From assembly GCA_964400885.1 (NCBI GenBank), contig CAYNWH010000010.1, positions 1-32,853 of the forward strand: a stretch of DNA of 32,853 nt, given 5' to 3'. Position numbers and translations under genes: made by a program. Every line of letters starts with the position of its first letter. Positions within the stretch are counted from its first letter, which is position 1. The notes under the pieces are model-generated. The model saw nothing but the letters and a program-made list of their open reading frames with translations. It was not told the origin of the DNA and did not search any database. Of the stretch, positions 24,497-31,583 are shown in pieces. This DNA comes from CAYNWH01 sp964400885 (GTDB lineage: Bacteria; Patescibacteriota; Patescibacteriia; CAIXNZ01).

Positions 24497-25864
24497 ATGG
24501 CTAAACAAGAAGGAATTATCACTTCTATCTTAGGCGGAGTAGTGGAGGTACGTTTTGAAGAAAAATTGCCCCCCATTCAGTCTTTATTGCAGCTAGCTGC
24601 CAAAGATGAATTTTTCGAAGTGCTGGAATGGAAAGATCCTTATACAGTCAAAGCCATTGCCTTATCATCTTTAGAGAAAATTAGCCGGGGTGATAAAGTT
24701 ATTGCCACTGAAGAAAAAATTTCCGTGGCCCTTAATGAAAAAATCCTAGGCCGTATGTTTGATCTTTTTGGCCGCCCCATTGACGACAAGCGAAATTATG
24801 GAGGTAAAAAATTTTCCATCTATGGTCCCAATAACGGACGAGACGGCTTTACTTCTTATGAAAAAAAAGTTTTGGAAACCGGCATTAAAGTCATTGATCT
24901 TCTGACGCCTTTTCGCACTGGAGATAAAATCGGCTTGTTTGGTGGCGCTGGTGTGGGCAAAACTGTTTTAGTTACTGAATTAATCCATAATTTTTCTTTA
25001 AATCAGCAGGGTTATTCGATTTTTGCCGGAGTAGGAGAAAGAATCAGAGAAGGTTATGACCTATATTCCACTTTAAATGATTTGAAAGTAATTAATAATA
25101 CTGCTTTATATTTTGGTGAAATGGACAAGTCAGCCGGAGTCAGGGCCAGAGTTGGTTTGGCAGCGATTACAGCTGCAGAATTTATTCGCGATACTAAAAA
25201 GAAAAATGTTTTATTTTTTGTGGATAATATTTTTCGTTATGCCATGGCTGGCATGGAAATTGGCGCTATTTTAGGCAAGGTGCCGTCAGAACTGGGTTAT
25301 CAGGCAACTTTGGATAAGGACATGGCCCTATTGGAAGAAAGAATCAGAACCAGTCAGGACGGAGCTATTACAGCAGTGCAGGCAGTTTATGTGCCAGCAG
25401 ATGATTTAACTGATCCGGCCGTAGTCAGTATTTTTTCCAATTTAGACAGTTCTTTAGTTTTAGCCCGTGATATTGCGGAAAAGGGCATTTACCCGGCGGT
25501 GGATATTTTGCGTTCCAGCTCTACAAGTCTTGACCCCGATATAGTAGGCCAGCGACATTATGACATTGCCTCCCAGGTAAAAAATATTTTTCAAAAATAT
25601 CAGGACCTTTCCCATATTATTGCGATTTTGGGCATTGAAGAATTATCCCAGACTGACAGAACAACTGCCAAACGAGCAGAAAGATTGCAGCGATTTTTAA
25701 CTCAGCCATTTTTTGTCACTGAATATTTCAGCAATAAAAAAGGTGTATCCGTGCCTTTGGGCAAGACCCTGGAAGGTTGCGAACGTATTATTAAAGGTGA
25801 ATTTGACGAAGTTGATTTAGATAATTTATATATGATAGGAGCCTTAGATTCAGTAAAAATATGA
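24497..25864 (+). CDS. atpD: F0F1 ATP synthase subunit beta
   Basis: 455 residues. Catalytic P-loop GGAGVGKT, GVGERIREGYDLY carrying the catalytic Glu, LFFVDNIFRYAMAG (Walker B), and YVPADDLTDPAV. Stop overlaps the epsilon start by 4 bp. Confidence 0.98.
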   Translation: MAKQEGIITSILGGVVEVRFEEKLPPIQSLLQLAAKDEFFEVLEWKDPYTVKAIALSSLEKISRGDKVIATEEKISVALNEKILGRMFDLFGRPIDDKRNYGGKKFSIYGPNNGRDGFTSYEKKVLETGIKVIDLLTPFRTGDKIGLFGGAGVGKTVLVTELIHNFSLNQQGYSIFAGVGERIREGYDLYSTLNDLKVINNTALYFGEMDKSAGVRARVGLAAITAAEFIRDTKKKNVLFFVDNIFRYAMAGMEIGAILGKVPSELGYQATLDKDMALLEERIRTSQDGAITAVQAVYVPADDLTDPAVVSIFSNLDSSLVLARDIAEKGIYPAVDILRSSSTSLDPDIVGQRHYDIASQVKNIFQKYQDLSHIIAILGIEELSQTDRTTAKRAERLQRFLTQPFFVTEYFSNKKGVSVPLGKTLEGCERIIKGEFDEVDLDNLYMIGALDSVKI

Positions 25865-26100
25865 TTACTTGCCAAATAACATCTATTGACAATTCAACCA
25901 GTTATAATAATTTACAAAGCATTACTTTGCCGGCCAATAAAGGTGAATTGGAGATTTTGACCGGCCATGCTGAAGCTTTTGTTTTACTAAAAACAGGTAA
26001 TATTATTTTAGAAAAACAAACAGGCAGTAAAGAAGAAATTAAAGTTGATACTGATGGAGGCTGTTATATTAAAGATAATAAAGTCAATATAATCTTATGA
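25861..26100 (+). CDS. atpC: F0F1 ATP synthase subunit epsilon, short form
   Basis: 79 residues against about 135. Only the N-terminal beta-sandwich is present (LPANKGELEILTGHAEAFVLL); the C-terminal helical hairpin that inhibits ATP hydrolysis is missing. ATGA overlaps on both sides (atpD stop, gpmA start) show an intact, translationally coupled gene rather than a fragment. Confidence 0.88.
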   Translation: MITCQITSIDNSTSYNNLQSITLPANKGELEILTGHAEAFVLLKTGNIILEKQTGSKEEIKVDTDGGCYIKDNKVNIIL

Positions 26101-26813
26101 GTCATTTAATTTTAGTCAGGCATGGACAGTCGCGCTGGAATTTAAGCAATAAGTTTACTGGCTGGGTAGATGTGCCTTTAAGCGCAAAAGGGATTAAAGA
26201 AGCTTATTTAAATGCCGAGGAGTTAAAAAATTATAAATTTGATATTGCATTCACTTCGGAATTAGTCAGGGCGCAGGAAACATTGTTGATAATTTTTTCC
26301 CACCAAAATAAGACCGGAATTTTCCAACATAAAAATGCCCGAAGCAAATGGTTGAAATATTCGGAAAAAATAGAAAAAAACGAAATTCCTATTTTTCATA
26401 ATATAGATTTGAATGAAAGGTATTATGGTAAGCTGCAGGGTATGAACAAACAGCTGGCAAGAAAAGAATTTGGTGAAGCTATTGTTTTTGCCTGGCGCCG
26501 CAGTTTTGAGGTTGCTCCCCCGGGAGGGGAAAGTTTAAAAGATGTCTATAAAAGAATTTTGCCCTATTATAAAAAAAATATTCTCAAAGCATTAAGGCAG
26601 AAGAAAGAAGTTCTTTTAGTCGCTCATGGTAACAGTTTAAGGGCATTAATTAAATATTTGGAAGATATCTCTGATGCTGATATTCCGCATCTGGAATTAG
26701 TAACTGGCAAGCCTATAATTTATAAATATAAAGCTGGCAAGCTGAAAAAGATTTCTAGAGAATTTACTTATGACCGCCCGATTTATTGGACTGTTCCAAA
26801 ATCAAAGGAATAA
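26097..26813 (+). CDS. gpmA: 2,3-bisphosphoglycerate-dependent phosphoglycerate mutase
   Basis: Interconverts 3- and 2-phosphoglycerate. 238 residues. Catalytic R8-H9 (RHGQS), general acid E107 (LNERYYGKLQG) and H177 (AHGNSLRA). Relative to GpmA it carries an extra stretch of about 25 residues at 68-101 before the LNER motif. It is translationally coupled to atpC, so glycolysis and ATP synthase share a transcript. Confidence 0.92.
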   Translation: MSHLILVRHGQSRWNLSNKFTGWVDVPLSAKGIKEAYLNAEELKNYKFDIAFTSELVRAQETLLIIFSHQNKTGIFQHKNARSKWLKYSEKIEKNEIPIFHNIDLNERYYGKLQGMNKQLARKEFGEAIVFAWRRSFEVAPPGGESLKDVYKRILPYYKKNILKALRQKKEVLLVAHGNSLRALIKYLEDISDADIPHLELVTGKPIIYKYKAGKLKKISREFTYDRPIYWTVPKSKE

Positions 26814-26840
26814 AAATGCAGCATTAAAAGCTGCATTTTT
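26812..26840 (+). terminator. terminator of the ATP synthase-gpmA operon
   Basis: AAAAATGCAGC/GCTGCATTTTT, 7-nt loop, T-run in the right arm, starting within the gpmA stop codon. Confidence 0.88.
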
Positions 26841-26916
26841 ATTTAGGTAACATATTTTAGCAAAAAATTTTAAATCGTCAATTGCTAGATAAAAAAGGTC
26901 ATGGCCTCTTTTTTAT

Positions 26917-27423
26917 TTATTTTAAATTATTCCATTGATTTTGGTCACTGACCCAAACTATATTTTTTATTTCCGCAAATTGCAGAATGTTTACTTCTAC
27001 TAAAGGCTGCCAAGCGCAAAGAAAAATGGAAACTCCAGCCCAGCCTTCTATTGGTTCAATATAAGCTGTATCACCCGATATTTTGATAAAATTTTGGTCG
27101 TTTGATGTAATAGTAGTTAAATCAGCTGCTTCTGATGCGGCAATAACAGTTTGAGTAATTAACTCGGTCTGACTAAAATCAGTTTTGTTGATTATATTTG
27201 TTTCTTTTTTCATTAATGACTTGCGATAGCCCTGGCTGTCCATGTCAGCACCATTGCAGTATTTTATGTAATCATCAGATGAAGTTAGAAATGAAATCGT
27301 CGTTGTTGTTGGATTATTGATATTTTGATTTTGTACCGGTGCTTGAGTTTGCAGTAAATTACAGCCAGCCATTGATAAGCCGATAATAATTAATAAGACA
27401 ATTAAGTAGGAAAGTTTTTTCAT
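26917..27423 (-). CDS. small lipoprotein of unknown function
   Basis: 168 residues. Signal with lipobox LSMAGC, lipidated Cys21; then a Gln/Asn/Thr-rich linker (22-45) and a globular part with two further Cys (in YCNGADMD and FLCAWQP). I do not recognise the family. 14 bp behind the HTH gene; a weak AT-rich hairpin lies just downstream. Confidence 0.75.
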   Translation of the reverse strand: MKKLSYLIVLLIIIGLSMAGCNLLQTQAPVQNQNINNPTTTTISFLTSSDDYIKYCNGADMDSQGYRKSLMKKETNIINKTDFSQTELITQTVIAASEAADLTTITSNDQNFIKISGDTAYIEPIEGWAGVSIFLCAWQPLVEVNILQFAEIKNIVWVSDQNQWNNLK

Positions 27424-27437
27424 AATTAATCAATTAA

Positions 27438-27626
27438 TTAAAAAATAAATAATTCATCAATTGATGTGCCTAATTCTTTGGCTACTTTATAAGCTAGTTC
27501 CAGTGACGGATTATATTTGCCTTGCTCTAAATATACAATTGTTTCGCGCCTTACCCCGACTTTACGCGCCAATTCTTCCTGGGTTAGGTAATGTTTGGCT
27601 CTAAATTCTTTAATATGGTTTTTCAT
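27438..27626 (-). CDS. XRE-family HTH regulator
   Basis: 62 residues from the ATG at 27626 (MKNHIKEF). A longer reading would overlap the upstream membrane gene in another frame and gives unlike sequence. HTH: LTQEELARKVGVRRETIVYLEQGKYNPSLELAYKVAKELG. It ends IDELF(I)F, as in minimal YgzD-like repressors. One base separates it from the DUF2178-type gene; the pair is a known recurring module. Probably an autorepressor. Confidence 0.9.
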   Translation of the reverse strand: MKNHIKEFRAKHYLTQEELARKVGVRRETIVYLEQGKYNPSLELAYKVAKELGTSIDELFIF

Positions 27627-27627
27627 A

Positions 27628-28068
27628 TTAAATATGCTTATCGCCAAATTTATTATACCAAACCTGGCAAATAACCCAGATAATTGCCATGCCAGCGATA
27701 GCCAAGCCAATAACGGCATCTGTTGGTATATTATTTTTAGCAAAAATTTCATTAAGCCACATAATCGCTAAAAGCCAGTAAAGTGAAATATAATAAGCCC
27801 GGGCTGCAGATAGATACATAATCTTTTTTGAACGTTCATCATATTGCGGAATTCCCAATTCAATCTCTTTTTTCCTTTTGATTACAAAAAAAGTTGCAAA
27901 TCCAATGACTGTCGTAGCAATCAGTATTGATAAAATAGAGTAAGCATCAAATGGCTTTGGAGAATTGTAAATAAAGAGAGACGTAACCATTACTACTACG
28001 CCTAAGACCAGAATGCTAAAAATAATAAGCATTAAATAAAAACGTTTTTTTTCATTTTTTGGATCCAT
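27628..28068 (-). CDS. DUF2178-like four-helix membrane protein
   Basis: 146 residues, four TM helices (about 11-32, 44-62, 87-106, 117-135) and the conserved cytoplasmic PQYDERSKKIMYLSA. Function unknown. Co-transcribed with the HTH regulator that follows. Confidence 0.8.
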   Translation of the reverse strand: MDPKNEKKRFYLMLIIFSILVLGVVVMVTSLFIYNSPKPFDAYSILSILIATTVIGFATFFVIKRKKEIELGIPQYDERSKKIMYLSAARAYYISLYWLLAIMWLNEIFAKNNIPTDAVIGLAIAGMAIIWVICQVWYNKFGDKHI

Positions 28069-28072
28069 AAAT

Positions 28073-28134
28073 GTTAGAAATAAATAGTTAAGTATTTCTA
28101 ACTTAATGTTATATTATTCTAACATTTCTGTCAA
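28073..28134 (-). promoter_or_regulatory. promoter and operator palindromes of the membrane-HTH module
   Basis: Two inverted repeats: GTTAGAAATA (28073-28082) with TATTTCTAAC (28093-28102), perfect 10-bp arms; and AATGTTA (28105-28111) with TAACATT (28120-28126). TTCTAAC recurs at 28117-28123. They overlap a minus-strand promoter with TTGACA (28129-28134) and TAACAT/TATAAC near 28106-28113. This is a likely binding site of the XRE regulator. Confidence 0.65.
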
Positions 28135-28156
28135 TACCCTATGAAAAAAACAAAAA

Positions 28157-28177
28157 CTCCTCCGCTATGCGGGGGAG
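28157..28177 (-). terminator. terminator of the cold-shock gene
   Basis: CTCCTCCGC/GCGGGGGAG, 3-nt loop, one G-U; on the minus strand followed by TTTTTGTTTTTTTC. Confidence 0.85.
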
Positions 28178-28202
28178 CTTTGTGTAAAACTATATAAATA
28201 GT

Positions 28203-28400
28203 TTAAGCTTTTTCAACATTGATAGCACTAAGGCCTCTTTCAGTATCTTCAGTATCAAAGGTCACTGCATCGCCTTCTCGTAATTCGTCAAAGGTAACAC
28301 CTTTTAAGGCAGAATTATGAAAAAAGACATCTTTGTCTTGACCTTCTACTGTGATAAATCCAAAGCCTTTGTCTGTCAATTTTTTGATTGTACCGTTCAT
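28203..28400 (-). CDS. cold-shock domain protein (CspA family)
   Basis: 65 residues, one OB-fold cold-shock domain. RNP1 KGFGFITV (11-18), RNP2 VFFHNSAL (25-32). Binds single-stranded RNA/DNA as a chaperone. No SD; about 82-nt structured leader. Confidence 0.96.
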   Translation of the reverse strand: MNGTIKKLTDKGFGFITVEGQDKDVFFHNSALKGVTFDELREGDAVTFDTEDTERGLSAINVEKA

Positions 28401-28422
28401 AGTAAAAATTAAATGAATTAAA

Positions 28423-28482
28423 CTGCAAAATTTGACCTTGCAGAAATTCGACTTAATTTCTACTTAATGGCAAACTTTTTGC
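28423..28482 (-). promoter_or_regulatory. structured 5' leader of the cold-shock gene
   Basis: Three hairpins: GCAAA/TTTGC (28470-28482), AGAAATT/AATTTCT (28442-28461) and CTGCAA/TTGCAG (28423-28443). The last two overlap by two bases, so their full stems compete, as expected for a temperature-responsive leader. Confidence 0.5.
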
Positions 28483-28488
28483 ATTATT

Positions 28489-28517
28489 ATTATAGCATAT
28501 CTAAAAAAAATTGTCAA
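28489..28517 (-). promoter_or_regulatory. consensus promoter of the cold-shock gene
   Basis: Minus strand TTGACA (28512-28517), 17 bp, TATAAT (28489-28494) with extended TGC: the strongest promoter match in the window. Confidence 0.85.
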
Positions 28518-28724
28518 TTAATACTCTTTTGTCTCTGGCTCCTTCTGGTTTTTATTTATAAATTTTTTATCTATTAAAACGGTGATGAATGATTTAATAA
28601 CGAAGATTAGGTAAATAAATTGAAATAATATTATTATAATGAGGGCTTTTAACTCCTTTTGGTGTAATACAAATTTGCAGATGAAAATATAAATAAAACA
28701 AAAAACAAATATAATGGCAACCAT
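28518..28724 (-). CDS. possible small two-helix membrane protein overlapping the preceding gene
   Basis: 68 residues, two hydrophobic helices and a charged end (KKFINKNQKEPETKEY). It overlaps the last 25 codons of the 306-residue frame in another frame and ends one base before the cold-shock -35. It could be a real coupled gene, or the tail of a larger protein displaced by a frameshift. Confidence 0.3.
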   Translation of the reverse strand: MVAIIFVFCFIYIFICKFVLHQKELKALIIIILFQFIYLIFVIKSFITVLIDKKFINKNQKEPETKEY

Positions 28725-29542
28725 AGGATACTGACAATTCCATTAAGATTACTGAAGTTTGTTATAAATAGTGAAATCATAAAAATAACACTTGTTAGCA
28801 ATGTTAGAAAAGCTGATTTACCAATATCAAGAATTTGTTTCTCGTCATAAAAGACTCTATCTCTTTCCTGAAGTTTAATTACAAACCAATAAATTACAAC
28901 CAGAATATAGGGAGTGAGTAAAATGATCGGACCCATTACAGAATGAATTGTGAGTGACCAGGCACGAGAATATAAAAAGCCTAAACTTGATAAAGCAAGG
29001 CCCAGCACACCGCATGTTATACCTACATATTGTGCAATTTGAAAAATATTACTGTCTTTTTCAATGTTTTTTAGCTGATTTTTTTTAGTCGTACTAAAAA
29101 GATGAAAAAAAACAGAAACGATAACAGTAATGAATTGAAAAATCATTATTGGATATAGCAGTAGCCATTCGGGTTGGTCAAAACCATATTTGTGTTGTCT
29201 ATGTATATCTGTAAGTAAGGCCCAATCTGAAAACACAAACAACAAAGATAGAATCCCAGCAATAAGCAATATAATATTGTAAGATTTTATTTCTTTGGCG
29301 TTTTTCAAATAATTAGCAATCCGCCAAAGAGATAGTAGATAAAAAGTTAAAAATACCACCAATCCAATCCCCACTATAAGTAATAAGTTTTCTTCAGTTC
29401 CACTTATATCTTCAAAACGAATCATTTTAGGATGTAATTTGGCAAATAGAAAAAAGTTAAAGACAAAAAACAAAGAAGAGATAAAACCTAGAGTTATTGT
29501 TGCGTATTTTATTAGAGTCTTCATATCTTTATATTTATTCAT
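28649..29542 (-). CDS. polytopic membrane protein of an HTH-membrane module
   Basis: About 297 residues from the ATG at 29542, which overlaps the HTH gene by 8 bp (MNKYKDMKTL); ATG 29524 is an alternative. About eight TM helices with short loops, and a mid-protein loop TTKKNQLKNIEKDSN. No family recognised. Probably the target or partner of the preceding HTH gene. Confidence 0.75.
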   Translation of the reverse strand: MNKYKDMKTLIKYATITLGFISSLFFVFNFFLFAKLHPKMIRFEDISGTEENLLLIVGIGLVVFLTFYLLSLWRIANYLKNAKEIKSYNIILLIAGILSLLFVFSDWALLTDIHRQHKYGFDQPEWLLLYPIMIFQFITVIVSVFFHLFSTTKKNQLKNIEKDSNIFQIAQYVGITCGVLGLALSSLGFLYSRAWSLTIHSVMGPIILLTPYILVVIYWFVIKLQERDRVFYDEKQILDIGKSAFLTLLTSVIFMISLFITNFSNLNGIVSILWLPLYLFFVLFIFSSANLYYTKRS

Positions 29543-29756
29543 TAGATAAATAAAAAATTTTTTCAACATTTACATTAAAAAAATGAGCTATTTTTAAAGC
29601 CAAATAAGTTGAAGGAACGAATTTACCTTTTTCAATTGAATGAATAGTTAATCTAGATACCCCAACCTTATTAGCAAGTTCTTGTTGAGAAATTTCATTA
29701 TTCTCAAAACGAAATCTTCGTAAGTTATTAGCAAATTTTTGATTATTTTTTTTCAT
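29535..29756 (-). CDS. XRE-family HTH regulator
   Basis: 73 residues: ISQQELANKVGVSRLTIHSIEKGKFVPSTYLALKIAHFFNVNVEKIFYL, a minimal Cro/CI-type HTH like that at 27438-27626 but with an N-terminal extension. Translationally coupled to the membrane protein. Probably autoregulatory. Confidence 0.9.
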   Translation of the reverse strand: MKKNNQKFANNLRRFRFENNEISQQELANKVGVSRLTIHSIEKGKFVPSTYLALKIAHFFNVNVEKIFYLSNE

Positions 29757-29762
29757 GTTTTA

Positions 29763-29810
29763 TGTATATTATACTATATATAGTGTATATTACAATATAC
29801 ATGTTGTCAA
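29763..29810 (-). promoter_or_regulatory. promoter and operator of the HTH gene
   Basis: TGTATATT-AC-AATATACA (29784-29801) is a perfect 8-bp inverted repeat; a further TGTATATTA lies 21 bp away (29763-29771), two helical turns. Overlapping minus-strand promoter: TTGTAA (29790-29795), 16 bp, TATAAT (29768-29773), start about 5 nt before the ATG; a TTGACA at 29805-29810 offers an alternative. Confidence 0.65.
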
Positions 29811-29851
29811 GAGCTTATTGTGGATATTTCAATTCCTTTTTGGTGTTAATT

Positions 29852-29881
29852 AAAAACGCTCCTAGCATTAGGAACGTTTTT
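29852..29881 (-). terminator. terminator of tRNA-His
   Basis: AAAAACG.TCCTA-GCAT-TAGGA.CGTTTTT with one mismatch, T-run on the minus strand. Confidence 0.75.
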
Positions 29882-29886
29882 AACTG

Positions 29887-29959
29887 GGCGGCTAGAGGGA
29901 ATCGAACCCTCATCACAGGTACCACAAACCCGTGTTCTAACCATTGAACTATAGCCGCC
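29887..29959 (-). tRNA. tRNA-His (GTG)
   Basis: Acceptor GCGGCTA/TAGCCGC with the His-specific extra G-1 facing C73, T8-A9, anticodon loop TTGTGGT giving GTG, T-arm AGGGT-TCGATTC-CCTCT region. A full CCA is not encoded. Confidence 0.93.
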
Positions 29960-30049
29960 ATAATGATTTTGCTAACGCAAAATAAATTTTAAATAACAAA
30001 TTCCAAGAAAATCCTAAATTCAAAACACCATACTAATTACACATAACTT

Positions 30050-30072
30050 AAATTTTTGCCGTGCAAAAATTT
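30050..30072. terminator. AT-rich hairpin between tRNA-Arg and tRNA-His
   Basis: AAATTTTTGC/GCAAAAATTT, 3-nt loop, directly behind tRNA-Arg. The rest of 29960-30076 shows nothing recognisable. Confidence 0.45.
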
Positions 30073-30076
30073 TTTA

Positions 30077-30148
30077 TGACCCCGCCAGGAATCGAACCCG
30101 GATCTAGAGCTTAGAAGGCTCTCGTTCTATCCGTTGAACTACGGGGTC
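30077..30148 (-). tRNA. tRNA-Arg (TCT)
   Basis: Acceptor GACCCCG/CGGGGTC, anticodon stem AGAGC/GCTCT with loop CTTCTAA giving TCT, T-arm with GGTTCGATTCC, discriminator A. CCA not encoded. Confidence 0.94.
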
Positions 30149-30268
30149 AGGTCTTTAATTTCCAATGACCAATGACCAATTTTCGGTTTTGGAAATTTAA
30201 TTTAAAAAGCTCGAAGCTTAGAGCCAGAGCTTAAAGCTATTTTAGCAAAAAAATTGCTTTTTGTCAAT
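30149..30268. other. gene-free spacer between xer gene and tRNA-Arg
   Basis: Contains the tandem drift CCAATGACCAATGACCAATT and, behind the xer stop, AAGCTC...GAGCTTTTT on the minus strand, a weak terminator candidate. No gene or attachment site seen. Confidence 0.4.
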
Positions 30269-31213
30269 CTATTCTTTCGCTCTTTTTCTGCCATGAAAAT
30301 TCTTATAAACTTCTCGTAATTGCTTATCAGTAATATGAGTATAAATTTGCGTTGTTGTAATAGATGAATGGCCCAGCATGGTTTGCACTGAGCGGATATC
30401 AGCGCCATTGCTTAATAAATCAGTAGCATAGGAATGGCGCAAAACGTGAGGCGTGATTTTTTTAGTAATGCCAGCAATCTTGGCATATTTTTGCACGATT
30501 CTTTGCACTGAACGAGGTGTTAAGCCCTTATCCTCTTTTACCTTGTTTCTTTTTTTGCCAGCTTTATCATGATTAGTGAACAAATATTCTGACATATCTT
30601 TTCTGGCTTCTAAATATTTTTTTATCCAATGTTTGGCTTGATTGGAAAGAAATACTACTCGCAGTTTTGAGCCTTTGCCTCTGACAGTAAATTCATCTTT
30701 ATTTAAATTAATATCATCTTTTTTTAAACCAGCTAATTCAGAAACACGTAAGCCAGTGGAAAATAAGGTTTCTAAAATTGCCTTGTCTCTTAATTTAATA
30801 ATTTCCGGCTGGTCAATGGTTTCTGGCGCAGTTAAAAAATTTTCCAAATCAGTGCCTTCTAAAAATTCAATCTGGCGGTCTGGCATTTTGGCCAGTTCGA
30901 TTTTTTCCGGCGCTAATGTTTTGATATCGCGTTTAGCTAAATATTTTAAAAAGGCGCGCAAAGCAATTAAATGATAGTTTTGTGTGTTTTTTTTTAAAGG
31001 CTGGCCAGCGGTATCTTTTTGTCGATTAAGCCAAAGCCGGAAATTTCTGACCATATCCTGGCTGATTTTACCTGGATCATTGATATTAGCCCAGACAAAA
31101 AAACGTTTGAGATAAAATTTATAATTCTCAATTGTCTTAGCTGCCCTGCCTTTTTCAATCTCCAGATAATCCAAAAAATCTTGGGCTAATTTTTGTAATT
31201 TGCTAGTTGCCAT
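30269..31213 (-). CDS. xerC: tyrosine recombinase XerC/XerD
   Basis: 314 residues. N-terminal SAM-like core-binding domain (about 5-95), catalytic domain with R156 (TGLRVSEL), K180 (RGKG), H256-xx-R259 (HVLRHSYA), H282 (LGHSS) and nucleophile Y291. A 15-residue basic insert (about 216-232) precedes LTPRSV. Probably resolves chromosome dimers; the only Xer in view. Whether C or D type cannot be told. Confidence 0.92.
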   Translation of the reverse strand: MATSKLQKLAQDFLDYLEIEKGRAAKTIENYKFYLKRFFVWANINDPGKISQDMVRNFRLWLNRQKDTAGQPLKKNTQNYHLIALRAFLKYLAKRDIKTLAPEKIELAKMPDRQIEFLEGTDLENFLTAPETIDQPEIIKLRDKAILETLFSTGLRVSELAGLKKDDINLNKDEFTVRGKGSKLRVVFLSNQAKHWIKKYLEARKDMSEYLFTNHDKAGKKRNKVKEDKGLTPRSVQRIVQKYAKIAGITKKITPHVLRHSYATDLLSNGADIRSVQTMLGHSSITTTQIYTHITDKQLREVYKNFHGRKRAKE

Positions 31214-31219
31214 ATCTTC

Positions 31220-31248
31220 ATTTTACGACACATTAGCATTTTTGACAA
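31220..31248 (-). promoter_or_regulatory. promoter giving a leaderless xer mRNA
   Basis: Minus strand TTGTCA (31243-31248), 17 bp, TAAAAT (31220-31225). The expected start (about 31213) coincides with the A of the ATG. Confidence 0.55.
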
Positions 31249-31252
31249 ATAA

Positions 31253-31308
31253 AACCCGCCGTTCGCGAACGGCGGGTTAAAAAACCGCCATTTTTTAAAA
31301 CAGCGGTT
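31253..31308 (-). terminator. tandem terminators behind the zinc-ribbon genes
   Basis: First AACCGC/GCGGTT (31283-31308) followed by TTTTTT, then a perfect 26-bp palindrome AACCCGCCGTTCG/CGAACGGCGGGTT (31253-31278) followed by TTATTT on the minus strand. Confidence 0.8.
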
Positions 31309-31325
31309 GATAAACTGGAATAAGC

Positions 31326-31565
31326 TTATTTTATTTCCTTTTTGCCAAGCAAGGCGTCTCTGATGGTCAGCTTGAGAGCAACAGCGAGTTCTTTCGGGGA
31401 GGTTGGTCCTTGGGGTTTACTCGGTGTTTTGCAGGTGAAGTTAAATAATTTATGGATTTTTTTTGAGCCGCAATGCGGGCATTTGGTCGGCTCATTTTCG
31501 CAGAGCAAGATAATAACTTCAAATGGTTGGCCGCATCCTTCGCATTGAAAATCAAAACAAGGCCT
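31326..31565 (-). CDS. FmdB-type zinc-ribbon protein whose start codon position reads AGG
   Basis: 79 residues if started at 31565. Expected family N terminus MP-x-[YF]-x-[YF]-x-CxxCG: the frame reads (AGG)-PCFDFQCEGCGQPFEVII, then a second ribbon pair KCPHCGSKKI, then LALKLTIRDALLGKKEIK. The codon where ATG belongs, immediately before Pro, is AGG, 7 nt after a perfect GGAGG (AAAGGAGG, about 31572-31580). No ATG, GTG or TTG lies between SD and the first CxxC; the first ATG (31508) would delete half the zinc site. Either a start-codon mutation, a sequencing error, or very unusual initiation. Placed 18 bp behind the second FmdB-type gene, same transcript. Function in the family: putative regulatory/metal-binding protein. 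Confidence 0.72.
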   Translation of the reverse strand, partial: RPCFDFQCEGCGQPFEVIILLCENEPTKCPHCGSKKIHKLFNFTCKTPSKPQGPTSPKELAVALKLTIRDALLGKKEIK

Positions 31566-31583
31566 GTTTTTTCCTCCTTTAGT

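Noticed and set aside
29762..29947. 61-residue plus-strand frame
   Set aside because: Runs through the tRNA-His gene and its terminator on the other strand; not a protein.
29887..31213. integrative element at the tRNA genes next to the Xer-type recombinase
   Set aside because: No duplicated tRNA 3' end or att-like repeat was found, and the recombinase looks like a chromosomal XerC/D.
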